Part shown: positions 18,478-27,970 of the stretch, in pieces | Numbering within the stretch: the first letter of the stretch is position 1 | How the letters are laid out: every line of letters begins with the position of its first letter | DNA from: QNZT01 sp964573205 | Lineage (GTDB): Bacteria; Campylobacterota; Campylobacteria; Campylobacterales; QNZT01 | Assembly: GCA_964573205.1 (NCBI GenBank) | Contig: CAZNIT010000045.1 | Location: 22,393 to 86,392 of the forward strand | Direction: 5' to 3' | DNA: 64,000 nt | Program-made: the position numbers and the translations under genes | The notes under the pieces: generated by a model | Told to the model about the DNA's origin: nothing | Databases searched by the model: none | The model's input: only the letters and a program-made list of their open reading frames with translations

Positions 18478-20535
18478 TTATGATACAACTTCAATAGAAA
18501 ATTTATCGTTCATAGAGGAGTTTTCCACTCCTTTATGAATATCTTGAATCAGATACGACTCCATCGTATCGATATAACAGTTTACGATTTTTAAAAGCTG
18601 TTTAGAAAAAATACGCTGAATATTTTCGACATGAAATTCTATATCCGTAAGCTCTAGTGTATTGAAAAACGATGTAATATGTCCTAACGTAAAATAAAAA
18701 TAATTTGTAAAAATTTCTTTTATATCACTATTTTCTTCACTCTTGCGATTAGAAATATTTCTAACTAAAATTGAAAGCTCATTTGAAAATTCGATTAAAG
18801 AATTAGAAGTGCTTTTTTTGAAATTATCGATATGATTTTTTATTTCCAAAGCCTCTTGAATTTTTCGTTCGATAATTTTTTTATCTTCATTTTTAAACTT
18901 ATTTGAAGAAATACTCAACAAAAAAGTTTGAATTTGGGTTAAAAGTTCATCTTTATCTATAGTTTTAAATTCATCGGTATCTATCTGCTCACTCTTCAAT
19001 GGTTCGGCACCTTCCAAGAAAGCCCCGTCATTCAAATTGAAAATTCGTTGATTTTTTGATTTGTATTTTTTTGTTAATAGACCAAAATCCTTAATTGAAA
19101 GTTTAAATAACGGTGTAGTCTTAACCACTTTTCTAAAATTTCCTTTTACTTCTATCGTAGAATCGGTCAAACTTATACTCGCTTCACCTGATTCTTTTTG
19201 TTCCAATGTTTTGGCATCTTGATGCGTACTGGTATGTGTACTGCCGGTTTCCGGATCAAGTGCCAAATCCAATCCAAGTAAAAAAAGATTTCGCGCATTA
19301 AAGATAAGCATCATCGCATAAAGTGTTTCTCCGACACTCGGCGCGGAAAGAGAATGAAAACCATGTTTATAGTGCACACCATGTTCATATAAATATACCT
19401 GATCCTTATAAAAAAGATTCACGATATTTTCTAAAATATATGTTGAAAAAATAATAGGTTTATTTTGCAAAGATTCATAAACACCATCCGTTAAAAACTG
19501 TAATGATTCATTCGTCGGATCAAGATGTAGTATCAAATCTATAGATATACCCTCTTTAACAACTCTTTTTGCAGCTGAAAGCACACATACTATAATAAAT
19601 TTATTTTGATTCTCTTTTATAAATTTTATATTTTTATCCAAAGATGGACCAGCACCCAATAATAAAACCGGATATCGTGAAAAAATAGTTTTCTTCCTAA
19701 TCTTTTTCATATTTAGTATATTATACCCTTTAGCAATAAATTTAGGTGACTCTATATCCCTCATAAGCCTTTTTTGATAAGGATATATCATATATCTACT
19801 ACTAACGATTTCTTCTCTGATTAAATCAATTTTATACAAATAGGTATCTGATAACAATAGATATTTCAAATAGTTATTATCCATATAACCGGCTTGATAA
19901 AACGTTGCAAAATTAACCCTAAATTCTCGATCGTTATCCGCAACACTAAAGATCAAATTCGCGGCTTGAGCAATTTCCGAATAATCTATTGTAAACAATG
20001 AGAGCCTGAATAACTCTATATCATCTTCTATGATAAAACAGTATGGAATATGAAGTTTTGCAATAAGTAAAGGAATATGAAATCCCAGAGCTACTCCAAA
20101 ATAGATAAATTTTGGTATTTTTTTCATGGTTGTGTATTTAGAAGCAAACTTATTGGTATAACTTAGTATTGGTATAACGGCACCCAATCGATGTTCTTTT
20201 ATAGGTAAATTGTCGATTGTTTCAGCCGTCTTTTCAGTAAAATTGAAATTATAAAAAGTCTCTATACTATTTTCGGACTTTTTTAAATTAATTTGATTCA
20301 CTATTTTTTCAGAATAATCGATACTATTTTGATTATATAAATAACTGTTCGTTGCAATATCCAATACGTCAAAATAGTTCTTTTCATATATTAACTCATA
20401 TCTTTGGCGTATATTTTGATTTGCCAAAGCCGACTCGAAAGCAACAATTTTATTATATAAGTCCGGTTGTTGTTTTTGAAAATATTCTATATTGTTTTGA
20501 TAGTTATTTAAAATAAATTTCTCAATATTTTTCAT
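18478..20535 (-). CDS. Maf-family flagellin nonulosonate transferase (DUF115)
   Basis: Motility accessory factors transfer pseudaminic or legionaminic acid to Ser/Thr of flagellin in the cytoplasm before export. This 685-residue protein has the central MptE-like DUF115 domain (PVLLLGAGPSLDKNI, about residues 295-310, then IDLILHLDPTNES) with a Maf N-terminal domain and a helical C-terminal region. It is convergent with flagellin and separated from it by 16 bases, and it lies just downstream of the nonulosonate synthesis genes, which supports the assignment. Only one Maf gene is present in the window. Confidence 0.9.
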   Translation of the reverse strand: MKNIEKFILNNYQNNIEYFQKQQPDLYNKIVAFESALANQNIRQRYELIYEKNYFDVLDIATNSYLYNQNSIDYSEKIVNQINLKKSENSIETFYNFNFTEKTAETIDNLPIKEHRLGAVIPILSYTNKFASKYTTMKKIPKFIYFGVALGFHIPLLIAKLHIPYCFIIEDDIELFRLSLFTIDYSEIAQAANLIFSVADNDREFRVNFATFYQAGYMDNNYLKYLLLSDTYLYKIDLIREEIVSSRYMIYPYQKRLMRDIESPKFIAKGYNILNMKKIRKKTIFSRYPVLLLGAGPSLDKNIKFIKENQNKFIIVCVLSAAKRVVKEGISIDLILHLDPTNESLQFLTDGVYESLQNKPIIFSTYILENIVNLFYKDQVYLYEHGVHYKHGFHSLSAPSVGETLYAMMLIFNARNLFLLGLDLALDPETGSTHTSTHQDAKTLEQKESGEASISLTDSTIEVKGNFRKVVKTTPLFKLSIKDFGLLTKKYKSKNQRIFNLNDGAFLEGAEPLKSEQIDTDEFKTIDKDELLTQIQTFLLSISSNKFKNEDKKIIERKIQEALEIKNHIDNFKKSTSNSLIEFSNELSILVRNISNRKSEENSDIKEIFTNYFYFTLGHITSFFNTLELTDIEFHVENIQRIFSKQLLKIVNCYIDTMESYLIQDIHKGVENSSMNDKFSIEVVS

Positions 20536-20571
20536 AAATTGCCTTAAATATTTTAAATATTAAAGCAATTA

Positions 20572-21246
20572 TTATTCCAGATAAGATTTGAACTTTTCTA
20601 TATCAGCATAGTCATCTATATCGAGACTTTCTCTCTCATTCATAATAAATTTAATCGTTTTAGTAGCAAGAAAACTTCTATTTTTTAAAAATTCATCTGT
20701 TTTAATTAAATAGATAGCACCATTACTTATAAAAGTTTTAGGTAGGTTTTGACGCGGCATAAAAGGAAAAATATTATTCGCAACTCCTTCGATATATCCA
20801 TTCTCGTTTTCTTTAAAAGCTTTCAATATCTTGTTGTCGATCTCGCAAACACTTATTAAGGCGGTTGCGTCACTTTCAAAAAAAAGTTCTACGGCTTTAT
20901 CTATAAGCCTTGAATCTCGCAAAGGAGAAGTAGGTTGTAAAAGCATGCAATATTTATATTTTTTTATCAGAGTGTTTAAAACATACTCTACAACCATCTC
21001 ACTGCTACTATCATCCATCGCCAACTCTTTCGGTCTTTTCAACACTTGAGCACCAAAACTTTCGGAAATTTCCAATATTGTATCATCATCACTGCTTACG
21101 ACGGTGTCGCAAATATATTTTGCTTGTAAAGCGGCTTCGATAGTCCAAGCGATCAAAGGTTTGTTTTTGATTTTAAAAATATTTTTTCCTGGTATCGCTT
21201 TAGAGCCGCCTCGAGCGGGAATAATCCCCAATATTCCATCAATCAT
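20572..21246 (-). CDS. legF: CMP-nonulosonate (legionaminate) cytidylyltransferase
   Basis: Activates the nonulosonic acid with CTP to the CMP-sugar donor used by the Maf transferase. The nucleotide-binding motif IIPARGGSKAIPGKNI begins about 7 residues after the chosen start, and MLLQPTSPLRDS is the second family motif. I use ATG 21246 because MIDGILGIIPARGG is the usual N-terminus; an upstream ATG at 21264 would add six residues. It overlaps the preceding amidotransferase gene. Legionaminate rather than neuraminate as substrate is inferred from the flagellar context. Confidence 0.85.
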   Translation of the reverse strand: MIDGILGIIPARGGSKAIPGKNIFKIKNKPLIAWTIEAALQAKYICDTVVSSDDDTILEISESFGAQVLKRPKELAMDDSSSEMVVEYVLNTLIKKYKYCMLLQPTSPLRDSRLIDKAVELFFESDATALISVCEIDNKILKAFKENENGYIEGVANNIFPFMPRQNLPKTFISNGAIYLIKTDEFLKNRSFLATKTIKFIMNERESLDIDDYADIEKFKSYLE

Positions 21247-22489
21247 CGGCACCATCACCCGCAACGGTATGTCTTAATTTCCACTCTCCTTTTACTTTTT
21301 TCCAGATATGAGGACTTCTAAACTTGTCAACAGTATCAAAAAATTCTTTTTCCGTTATATTAATATAATTTAAAAAATCACTAAAATATTTTTTGGGAAA
21401 TTCCGTATCATACTTTTTTACAAGATAGACAGCTTCTTCTCTAGTAATCTTATCATTTCTTACTTCCTGAGCGGCATCATACGTAGCTCTGCCTATACCG
21501 AACTTTATAAGTGTTGTATAATAATGAAAAGGATCTATTTTGTCATCTATACTACTATATCTTGAAAAGCTACCCTCCGTTCTTACGGGATTGGCTTTAA
21601 ATCCTGTATTTTCTACGGCATAATAATAACACTCTTGAGGATCCCATTTTAAATAATAACCTAAATAATGTACTTCGATTCCAGAATCTAGTAAATCTTT
21701 TTTATTCGGAGGTATATATGGAACAAAATCATTTTTTGAGTATTCCCCGCTATCTATATACTCCTTCATAGTTATTCCTCCGAACTTCATATCCAATATA
21801 TTCTCCGTTGAAAAAAAATCCATATTCATAATAGGATTTTTATTCTCCTCGATAGCATTTCCATATTCGGCCTGATTTTCTCCGTACATTACAAGTTTTA
21901 TCCCAAATTTTTTCGCCATTGCCGGCCCTATAATTCTCTGTCCAACTATAAATGGCTGAAAAGGATGCAACAGGTTTAAAAAAGCGTTTCTTGTCATTCG
22001 GCGATGCAGTTTCCCATTTGGAGTGTAGAGTATGTTATCAAGTCCCCCCGTATGCATCCACTCTTGAAAATTTTGCCATCCGATTTCAGTATATAGATGA
22101 GGAGCCCAGGTAACGGTTAAAGGGTTCATTCCATATTTGTATTTAAGGACATGTGCCGTGTATGCACTATCTTTACCACCGCTTCCGGGTACGATAACAT
22201 CATAGCTTCCGTCTTTACTTCTAAATTTGCAAAGCAATTTTTCTAATTTTCTCTCTCTATCTTGCCAGTTTATATTTTTCTCTTTTTCTTCATGATAAAC
22301 ACAAGCCGAACATACTCCATCATTATTAAAATTTATAACCCTTTTTTTCTCGTTTTTTTCATTTTTAAACTCTATCGTCGAACTCGGGCGTTGATTTGAA
22401 ATAACACATTTTTTACAAAACTTCACCTTATGGGGAAGCCCGTAATAAGCCTCTAACTTCTCTTTTTCAGCAACAGCTTGCATTTTCAT
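21239..22489 (-). CDS. pseA: N-acetyl sugar amidotransferase (PseA/WbpG family)
   Basis: Enzymes of this family convert an acetamido group on a nonulosonate or its precursor to acetamidino, using ammonia supplied by HisH/HisF-like partners. The 416-residue protein has an N-terminal zinc-type cysteine set (FCKKCV, CSACVYH) and a PP-loop ATP-pyrophosphatase motif SGGKDSAYTA. The neighbouring hisH-like and hisF-like genes form the three-gene module known for WbpG in Pseudomonas LPS and PseA/PtmG in Campylobacter. Overlaps of 8-23 bases with both neighbours show tight coupling. Confidence 0.87.
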   Translation of the reverse strand: MKMQAVAEKEKLEAYYGLPHKVKFCKKCVISNQRPSSTIEFKNEKNEKKRVINFNNDGVCSACVYHEEKEKNINWQDRERKLEKLLCKFRSKDGSYDVIVPGSGGKDSAYTAHVLKYKYGMNPLTVTWAPHLYTEIGWQNFQEWMHTGGLDNILYTPNGKLHRRMTRNAFLNLLHPFQPFIVGQRIIGPAMAKKFGIKLVMYGENQAEYGNAIEENKNPIMNMDFFSTENILDMKFGGITMKEYIDSGEYSKNDFVPYIPPNKKDLLDSGIEVHYLGYYLKWDPQECYYYAVENTGFKANPVRTEGSFSRYSSIDDKIDPFHYYTTLIKFGIGRATYDAAQEVRNDKITREEAVYLVKKYDTEFPKKYFSDFLNYINITEKEFFDTVDKFRSPHIWKKVKGEWKLRHTVAGDGADD

Positions 22490-23108
22490 ACTCCTTGCAT
22501 ATCTTTATAAAATTTTCTATAACTTTCAAACCGTTTATCGAACTCTTTTCCGGATGAAATTGACAACCGTATATATTTCCTTTTTTTACCGCCGAACAAA
22601 ATTTTACATCTTCATATTTAGTGGTCGCTAAAATATATTTTGTATTAGGTTTGGAAATATAACTATGTACAAAATAGAAATCTTCACTATTTTTCACCCC
22701 CTCAAAGATACTATTTTCCCACTCAATATTATCTTTTCGTACCTCGTTCCAACTGATATGGGGAAGTTTTCGAACCCCCTCAAACTTTTCCACCTTACCA
22801 TCTATCAAACCCAACCCTTTTGTCGGCTCAAATTCATCACTCTCTTGTAACAACAGTTGCATACCCAGGCAAATACCTAACAACGGTCTTGAAGTTTTAG
22901 CAAATTCTTTAATAACATCCACTAAAAACAGTTTCTCGAGATTTTGCATAGCACTCGTATATGCACCTACACCTGGAAGTATAACCCCATCGGCACTTAA
23001 AATTACATCTTTTTCATTCGAAACGACAGGCTCTATCTTAAATTTCTTCACGGCATTTGCGATACTTTTAATATTTCCTATGCCATAATCGATAATCACT
23101 ATTTTCAT
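22467..23108 (-). CDS. hisH: HisH-like glutamine amidotransferase for sugar amidation
   Basis: A class I glutaminase that releases ammonia from glutamine. The nucleophile elbow GICLGMQLLL and the histidine-glutamate pair in QFHPEKSS are intact, and PGVGAYTSAM is the oxyanion region. The 213-residue length is typical of HisH. Because it sits between a PseA-type amidotransferase and an altered HisF in a flagellin glycan cluster, it most likely feeds sugar amidation rather than histidine synthesis. It overlaps hisF by 4 bases and pseA by 23. Confidence 0.87.
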   Translation of the reverse strand: MKIVIIDYGIGNIKSIANAVKKFKIEPVVSNEKDVILSADGVILPGVGAYTSAMQNLEKLFLVDVIKEFAKTSRPLLGICLGMQLLLQESDEFEPTKGLGLIDGKVEKFEGVRKLPHISWNEVRKDNIEWENSIFEGVKNSEDFYFVHSYISKPNTKYILATTKYEDVKFCSAVKKGNIYGCQFHPEKSSINGLKVIENFIKICKEYENASCC

Positions 23109-23866
23109 CTTCTAATCTCTATATCATTAGTTAAAAGTTCTTGTTTTATATTCGCTATAGTCTCGACTTCATAATGCAATATGGAAGCGATAGCCACAGC
23201 ATCTATATTATTGCACTCTTTAAATAATCTCCTTATATGATCAGCGCTTCCCGCACCTCCGCTTGATATGACAGGGATGCTTACAGTGTTCGAGACAACT
23301 TTACAAAGCTCAATATCAAATCCTTTTTGAGTACCCTCTTTATCTATGGATGTCAGCATAATCTCTCCGGCACCAAGCTTTTGAACTTTCATAGCCCATT
23401 CTAGAACATCTATTCCGGAAGGCTCTCTTGCATTTTCAGTATAAACTTCCCATTTTTCAGTATCAATTTTTTTCGCTACGATTGAAGAAACTATACATTG
23501 CGAACCAAAAATTTTAGAAGCTTCTCTTAAAAACGAAGGTTCTCTAACGGCTTGAGTATTTATGGCAACTTTATCCGCACCTGAATTTAACGCTTCTTGG
23601 ATATCCTTCAATGTTCTTATACCTCCGCCGACGGTTATGGGTATAAAAATTTCCTCCGTTGTTTTTTTTATAATATCACTTAAGCTGTTTCTATCATAAT
23701 ATGCGGCTACCGCATCCATTAGAACTATCTCATCGGCACCATTTTCATAATACTTTTTTGCCAATTCATTTGGATTACCAACTTTTCTAAGTCCTTCCAA
23801 ATGAATACCCTTTATCACATATTCATTTTTTATATCTAGCCTAGCTATAACTCTTTTCTTATGCAT
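23105..23866 (-). CDS. hisF: HisF-like protein of the sugar-amidation module, catalytic Asp130 replaced
   Basis: A (beta-alpha)8 barrel of 253 residues like the cyclase subunit of imidazole glycerol phosphate synthase. Aspartate 11 (ARLDIKN) is kept, but the second catalytic aspartate of true HisF, residue 130 in the usual numbering, is valine here (SSIVAKK). The phosphate-binding glycines (TVGGGIR, SSGGAG) remain. This fits HisF paralogues that only channel ammonia from HisH to a PseA/WbpG enzyme. It overlaps legG and hisH by 8 and 4 bases. A separate true hisF should exist elsewhere. Confidence 0.86.
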   Translation of the reverse strand: MHKKRVIARLDIKNEYVIKGIHLEGLRKVGNPNELAKKYYENGADEIVLMDAVAAYYDRNSLSDIIKKTTEEIFIPITVGGGIRTLKDIQEALNSGADKVAINTQAVREPSFLREASKIFGSQCIVSSIVAKKIDTEKWEVYTENAREPSGIDVLEWAMKVQKLGAGEIMLTSIDKEGTQKGFDIELCKVVSNTVSIPVISSGGAGSADHIRRLFKECNNIDAVAIASILHYEVETIANIKQELLTNDIEIRR

Positions 23867-25004
23867 ACGGCACGATCTCCTGAAATTGTTTTTGTTGTGA
23901 TATGTTCCAAAAATTATCCTTTTTCAGCAGTTCGAAAAATTTTTTATCACTTCTTCCATCTCCAAAGCTATACTTGTGTCTCTTGGAACGATTTGTAAAG
24001 TTTTGCATTTTATAAATGAGTTCCAATATTTTATCTTTATTATACTCAGTATGAAAGATGGAATTCATCTTGGCTCTATTTTGCTGTCTGGTTCCTATAT
24101 CTATGGTAGGAACATCATAAAAAGGCGCTTCCATAATCCCTGCACTTGAGTTTCCTATGATAAACTTCGCACTATTTAAAAGTTGTAAAAAATATTCAAA
24201 TCGAATAGAGGGAAATATTTTGAATCTACTATTGTTCTCAAGTCTTTTGTATTCTTGAAGTATCTCTATACTGCCAAGATCGTTATTCGGATATATTACG
24301 ATATAGTTATAACTGCTCTCTAAAACCGCATCTACAACCTCTTTTATATGCTTTTTTATCTTATGGTATTCTGTAGTTACCGGATGAAACATAAGTATGG
24401 CATATTTTTGAAAATTTATTTCATAATAATTTTTCACAAAAAGTAAATTTGGTAACTTTTTTGGATCCATCAAGTCAAGATCAGGCGAGCCTATAATAAA
24501 GATAGAGTTTTTATTTTCACCTAGTTGTAAAAGTCTTTTTTTTGCTCTTTCATTTGCTACTAAATGTATATGACTCATCTTTGAAATACTATGTCTTATA
24601 AGCTCATCAATAGTACCAGATATCTCACCACCTTCTATATGCGCTACTAAAATATTATTAAGACTTCCCACTATCGCACCTGCGAGTGCTTCACTCCTGT
24701 CTCCGTGAACGACTATCAGATCAGGTTTTATTTCCGCTATATAATGAGAAAAACCGTCAATGGTTTTTGCAAGCGTTCTATCCATATGCTCTATAGTATC
24801 ATGATTGATAAATTGATAAATATTTTGAAATCCACATTTATATATTTCATCAACCGTTCTCCCGTATTTAGAATTTAAATGCATTCCTGTAACAAATATG
24901 TGCACTTCGAAGTCATTTGAATTTTGTGTAATTTGAATAAGAGACTTTAGTTTTCCAAAATCAGCCCTAGTACCTGTCAAAAAGATTATTCTTTTTTTAC
25001 TCAT
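23859..25004 (-). CDS. legG: Hydrolysing UDP-sugar 2-epimerase (LegG/NeuC family)
   Basis: Releases the 2-epimerised sugar (a mannosamine-type compound) from its UDP-linked precursor, giving the substrate for the NeuB-type synthase. The N-terminal FLTGTRADFGKLKSLI is the family signature, and VHGDRSEALAGAIVG, AHIEGGEISG and IGNSSAGIMEAP are conserved UDP-binding motifs. The length is 381 residues. A hydrolysing epimerase points to the legionaminate or neuraminate route, since pseudaminate uses PseG instead. It overlaps legI by 8 bases. Confidence 0.88.
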   Translation of the reverse strand: MSKKRIIFLTGTRADFGKLKSLIQITQNSNDFEVHIFVTGMHLNSKYGRTVDEIYKCGFQNIYQFINHDTIEHMDRTLAKTIDGFSHYIAEIKPDLIVVHGDRSEALAGAIVGSLNNILVAHIEGGEISGTIDELIRHSISKMSHIHLVANERAKKRLLQLGENKNSIFIIGSPDLDLMDPKKLPNLLFVKNYYEINFQKYAILMFHPVTTEYHKIKKHIKEVVDAVLESSYNYIVIYPNNDLGSIEILQEYKRLENNSRFKIFPSIRFEYFLQLLNSAKFIIGNSSAGIMEAPFYDVPTIDIGTRQQNRAKMNSIFHTEYNKDKILELIYKMQNFTNRSKRHKYSFGDGRSDKKFFELLKKDNFWNISQQKQFQEIVPYA

Positions 25005-26040
25005 CTATATCATTCCAACAAATATGTCTATCTACCTCAATATCTTTATTTGCTTTTTTATTTAGGATAGAGTTGTAGTATTTGGCTTTTATCTCTCCGG
25101 TTCCGGGTCTTTTTACCCAAATATTGTCTTTTGTTAATATCTCACCTTTTTTAATGGGTTTTATGGTGACAACAGTTGCAAAAGCAAAATCCATTGTAAC
25201 CTGCTCTTCTTTTACAGCTTCCTTTTTACCCCCTCTCATCTTTGCTAGCTCTTTTGAACCGTCTATTAACTCTTTTAAGGCTTGCGTATCCATAGAACAA
25301 ACTATATCGGGCCCTTCTCTATCCATACTGTCGGTAAAATGGCGTTCAATTATGCTTGCACCCAAAGCAACCGCACCAAAACAAGCTAAATTTGACGTAG
25401 TATGGTCAGAAAGTCCTATAATAGCATCAGGAAATTCATTTTGAAGCTCTATCATAGCCCCAAGTCTGACTAAATGAGACGGCGTGGGATAAAGGTTTGT
25501 CGTATGAAGTAAGGCATAAGGTATTTTATATTCTTTTAAGATACTTACAGTTTTTTTAATACTTTTTATGTCATTCATCCCAGTACTTACTATCATAGGT
25601 TTACCAAAAGAAGCTATATGTTCTATTAAGGGGTAGTTGTTACATTCACCCGAACCTATTTTATAAGCATCAACTCCCATCATCTCCAATCTATCCGCAG
25701 CCGCTCTTGAAAAAGGAGTACTAAGAAATATCATACCTTTTGACTCTACATACTCTTTTAATTTTATCTCGTCTTCTTCACTCAATGCACACCGCGCCAT
25801 GATCTCATAGATAGAGATTTCTGCATTGCCGGGAATAACTTTTTTTGCCTTTTTACTCATTTCATCTTCAACTATATGAGTTTGATGTTTTATAACTTCC
25901 GCACCCGCTTCAAAAGCGGCATCTACCATTTCAAAAGCGGTTTTTAAGCTACCTCCGTGATTTATACCTATTTCGGCTATAACCAATGGCGGAAAATCTT
26001 CACCTATTTTTCTATCTTTTATCCGTATAAAATTCTTCAT
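24997..26040 (-). CDS. legI: N-acetylneuraminate/legionaminate synthase
   Basis: Condenses the free hexosamine with phosphoenolpyruvate to the nine-carbon acid. The NeuB barrel shows IAEIGINHGGSLKTAFEM, IKHQTH, KIGSGECNNYPLIE and GLSDHTTSNLAC. A C-terminal SAF/antifreeze-like domain (about residues 290-347, IKPIKKGEILTKDNI) closes the active site. The length is 347 residues. It is the first gene of the six-gene synthesis set that runs into Maf, and is divergent from a methyltransferase across only 46 bases. LegI is chosen over NeuB because of the flagellar setting. Confidence 0.9.
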   Translation of the reverse strand: MKNFIRIKDRKIGEDFPPLVIAEIGINHGGSLKTAFEMVDAAFEAGAEVIKHQTHIVEDEMSKKAKKVIPGNAEISIYEIMARCALSEEDEIKLKEYVESKGMIFLSTPFSRAAADRLEMMGVDAYKIGSGECNNYPLIEHIASFGKPMIVSTGMNDIKSIKKTVSILKEYKIPYALLHTTNLYPTPSHLVRLGAMIELQNEFPDAIIGLSDHTTSNLACFGAVALGASIIERHFTDSMDREGPDIVCSMDTQALKELIDGSKELAKMRGGKKEAVKEEQVTMDFAFATVVTIKPIKKGEILTKDNIWVKRPGTGEIKAKYYNSILNKKANKDIEVDRHICWNDIDE

Positions 26041-26086
26041 TTTATAAAGAAAGCAAATACTATGCCTAGTTTAGTTAGTATATTGT

Positions 26087-26665
26087 ATGCCACGCATAAA
26101 CAATGAAGTATTTTATAAAACCGCTCTAAAAAAGTACGGTCAAAACGCCAAAGGTCTCAACTGGCATGACACTCGTTCACAAATCAAGCGGTTTGAAATC
26201 ATAAAAGATCTTTTAAAAAAAGATTTGAATACTTTCGATAGTATCATCGATGCCGGATGCGGTTTCGGAGACTTTTATCTTTATATATCAAAAGAGTATA
26301 AAATAAAATACACCGGTTACGAGATAGTGGATGAGACTATAAAGCTGGCAAAAAAGAATTCCAAACAACCCATAATAAAAAAAGATATTTTGACCGACGA
26401 GCTTGAAACCGCCGACTTTTACATCGCCAGCGGCTCGATGAACATCTTAAGCCGCTTTGAAACCTACCTTTTCATCCAACGCTGTTTTGAACACTCAAAA
26501 AAAGGTTTTGTTTTCAACCTCCCTTACGGAAAAAACGAAAGCAAAAACTTCAATTACTTCTTACCCCAAGAGATTAAACACTTTGCAAAAAAATTTGACT
26601 GCAAAATCATCACCAGAACCGGCTACTTACCTCATGATTTTACGGTGTATCTAAAAAAATTTTAG
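26087..26665 (+). CDS. Class I SAM-dependent methyltransferase
   Basis: A 192-residue Rossmann methyltransferase. Motif I is IIDAGCGFGDFYLYI (about residues 47-61), followed by the acidic residue of GYEIVDETI, and the C-terminal strand ends the protein. There is no extra domain to tell the substrate. The gene is divergent from legI, with both starts inside about 50 bases, so promoters must overlap. A link to the glycan cluster is possible but not shown; leuC follows 35 bases downstream. Confidence 0.82.
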   Translation: MPRINNEVFYKTALKKYGQNAKGLNWHDTRSQIKRFEIIKDLLKKDLNTFDSIIDAGCGFGDFYLYISKEYKIKYTGYEIVDETIKLAKKNSKQPIIKKDILTDELETADFYIASGSMNILSRFETYLFIQRCFEHSKKGFVFNLPYGKNESKNFNYFLPQEIKHFAKKFDCKIITRTGYLPHDFTVYLKKF

Positions 26666-26700
26666 ATACAATCGCGATAATTTTAAACTCAGGGACAAAA

Positions 26701-27966
26701 ATGGGACAAACTATAACGGAAAAGATATTTAGCGAACATGTCGGTCGTGAAGTTAGAGCCGGTGAGATTATCCGCTGCGATATCGATATGGTCATCGGAA
26801 ACGACATCACTACCCCCATATCCATCAAAGCGTTCGAGCAAAGCGGTGCGAAGCAACTGGCAAAACCGAATAATTTCGCCATCGTGATGGACCACTTTAT
26901 TCCGGCAAAAGATATAGCGTCTGCAAATCAGGCAAAAATCAGCCGTGAATTTGCTTATAAACACGATCTAAAACTGTTTTTCGATGAAAAAGATATGGGC
27001 ATAGAGCACGCTCTTTTACCTGAAAAAGGACTTGTAATACCTGGAGATGTCATCATCGGTGCAGATTCTCATACCTGTACACACGGCGCTCTTGGAGCGT
27101 TTGCTACGGGTATGGGATCAACCGATCTGGCTTTTGCTATGATAACGGGCGGCAACTGGTTTCGCGTACCGCAATCCATCAAAGTTGTCTTTAGCGGTAA
27201 ACCGGGAGAACATATTTACGGAAAAGATTTGATTTTAGAGATTATAAGACAAATCGGAGTTGACGGTGCTCTTTATCAGACGCTTGAATTTACGGGAGAT
27301 ACGATAGAGCACCTTGATATGGACGATCGTTTCAGCCTTTGCAATATGGCGATAGAAGCCGGTGCAAAAAGCGGTATAGTCGCGGTGGACGACACGACAA
27401 AAACTTTTTTAGCGGAAAAAGAACTTAGAGACTCTCCAAAATACCACTACTCCGATTCTAACGCGACATATGTCAAAACTATCGAGATAGATGTTCGAAA
27501 ACTTGAACCAGTCATAGCCTACCCTCACCTACCCTCAAACGGCAAATCGGTCACTCAAGCCGTAAAAGACGATTTAAGCGTCGATCAGGTATTTATAGGA
27601 AGTTGCACCAACGGTCGTCTTGGTGACCTTAGAATCGCTGCCGAGATAGTAAAAGGTAAAAAAGTGGCACGGCGTACCAGAATGATCGTCACTCCGGCCA
27701 CCCAAACAATTCTCAAACAAGCCGAAAAAGAGGGGCTTATCGATATCCTCATAGATGCCGGAGCGGTCGTTAGCAATCCTACCTGCGGAGCTTGTCTTGG
27801 CGGATATATGGGAATTTTGGGAGACAATGAAAGATGTATCTCCACAACCAATAGAAATTTCGTCGGACGAATGGGTGCTAGAAGCTCTGAAATCTATCTT
27901 GCAAACTCCGCCGTTGCGGCCGCTTCGGCGATAGCCGGCAAAATAGCCGATCCAAGAGATCTCTGA
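26701..27966 (+). CDS. leuC: 3-isopropylmalate dehydratase large subunit
   Basis: Isomerises 2-isopropylmalate to 3-isopropylmalate in leucine synthesis with LeuD (not in this window). Aconitase-family features are present: GADSHTCTHGALGAF, the iron-sulfur cysteines in GSCTNGRLGDL and NPTCGACLGG, and MGARSSEIYLANSAVAAASA. At 421 residues it is the shorter LeuC type found in archaea and many Campylobacterota, so homoaconitase-like activity cannot be excluded. The ribosome site AGGGA precedes the ATG. mobA begins 4 bases after the stop. Confidence 0.93.
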   Translation: MGQTITEKIFSEHVGREVRAGEIIRCDIDMVIGNDITTPISIKAFEQSGAKQLAKPNNFAIVMDHFIPAKDIASANQAKISREFAYKHDLKLFFDEKDMGIEHALLPEKGLVIPGDVIIGADSHTCTHGALGAFATGMGSTDLAFAMITGGNWFRVPQSIKVVFSGKPGEHIYGKDLILEIIRQIGVDGALYQTLEFTGDTIEHLDMDDRFSLCNMAIEAGAKSGIVAVDDTTKTFLAEKELRDSPKYHYSDSNATYVKTIEIDVRKLEPVIAYPHLPSNGKSVTQAVKDDLSVDQVFIGSCTNGRLGDLRIAAEIVKGKKVARRTRMIVTPATQTILKQAEKEGLIDILIDAGAVVSNPTCGACLGGYMGILGDNERCISTTNRNFVGRMGARSSEIYLANSAVAAASAIAGKIADPRDL

Positions 27967-27970
27967 TCTT

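Noticed and set aside
22467..23866. hisH and hisF as histidine biosynthesis genes
   Set aside because: They lie inside a nonulosonate cluster next to a PseA-type amidotransferase, and the HisF lacks Asp130; no other his gene is nearby.
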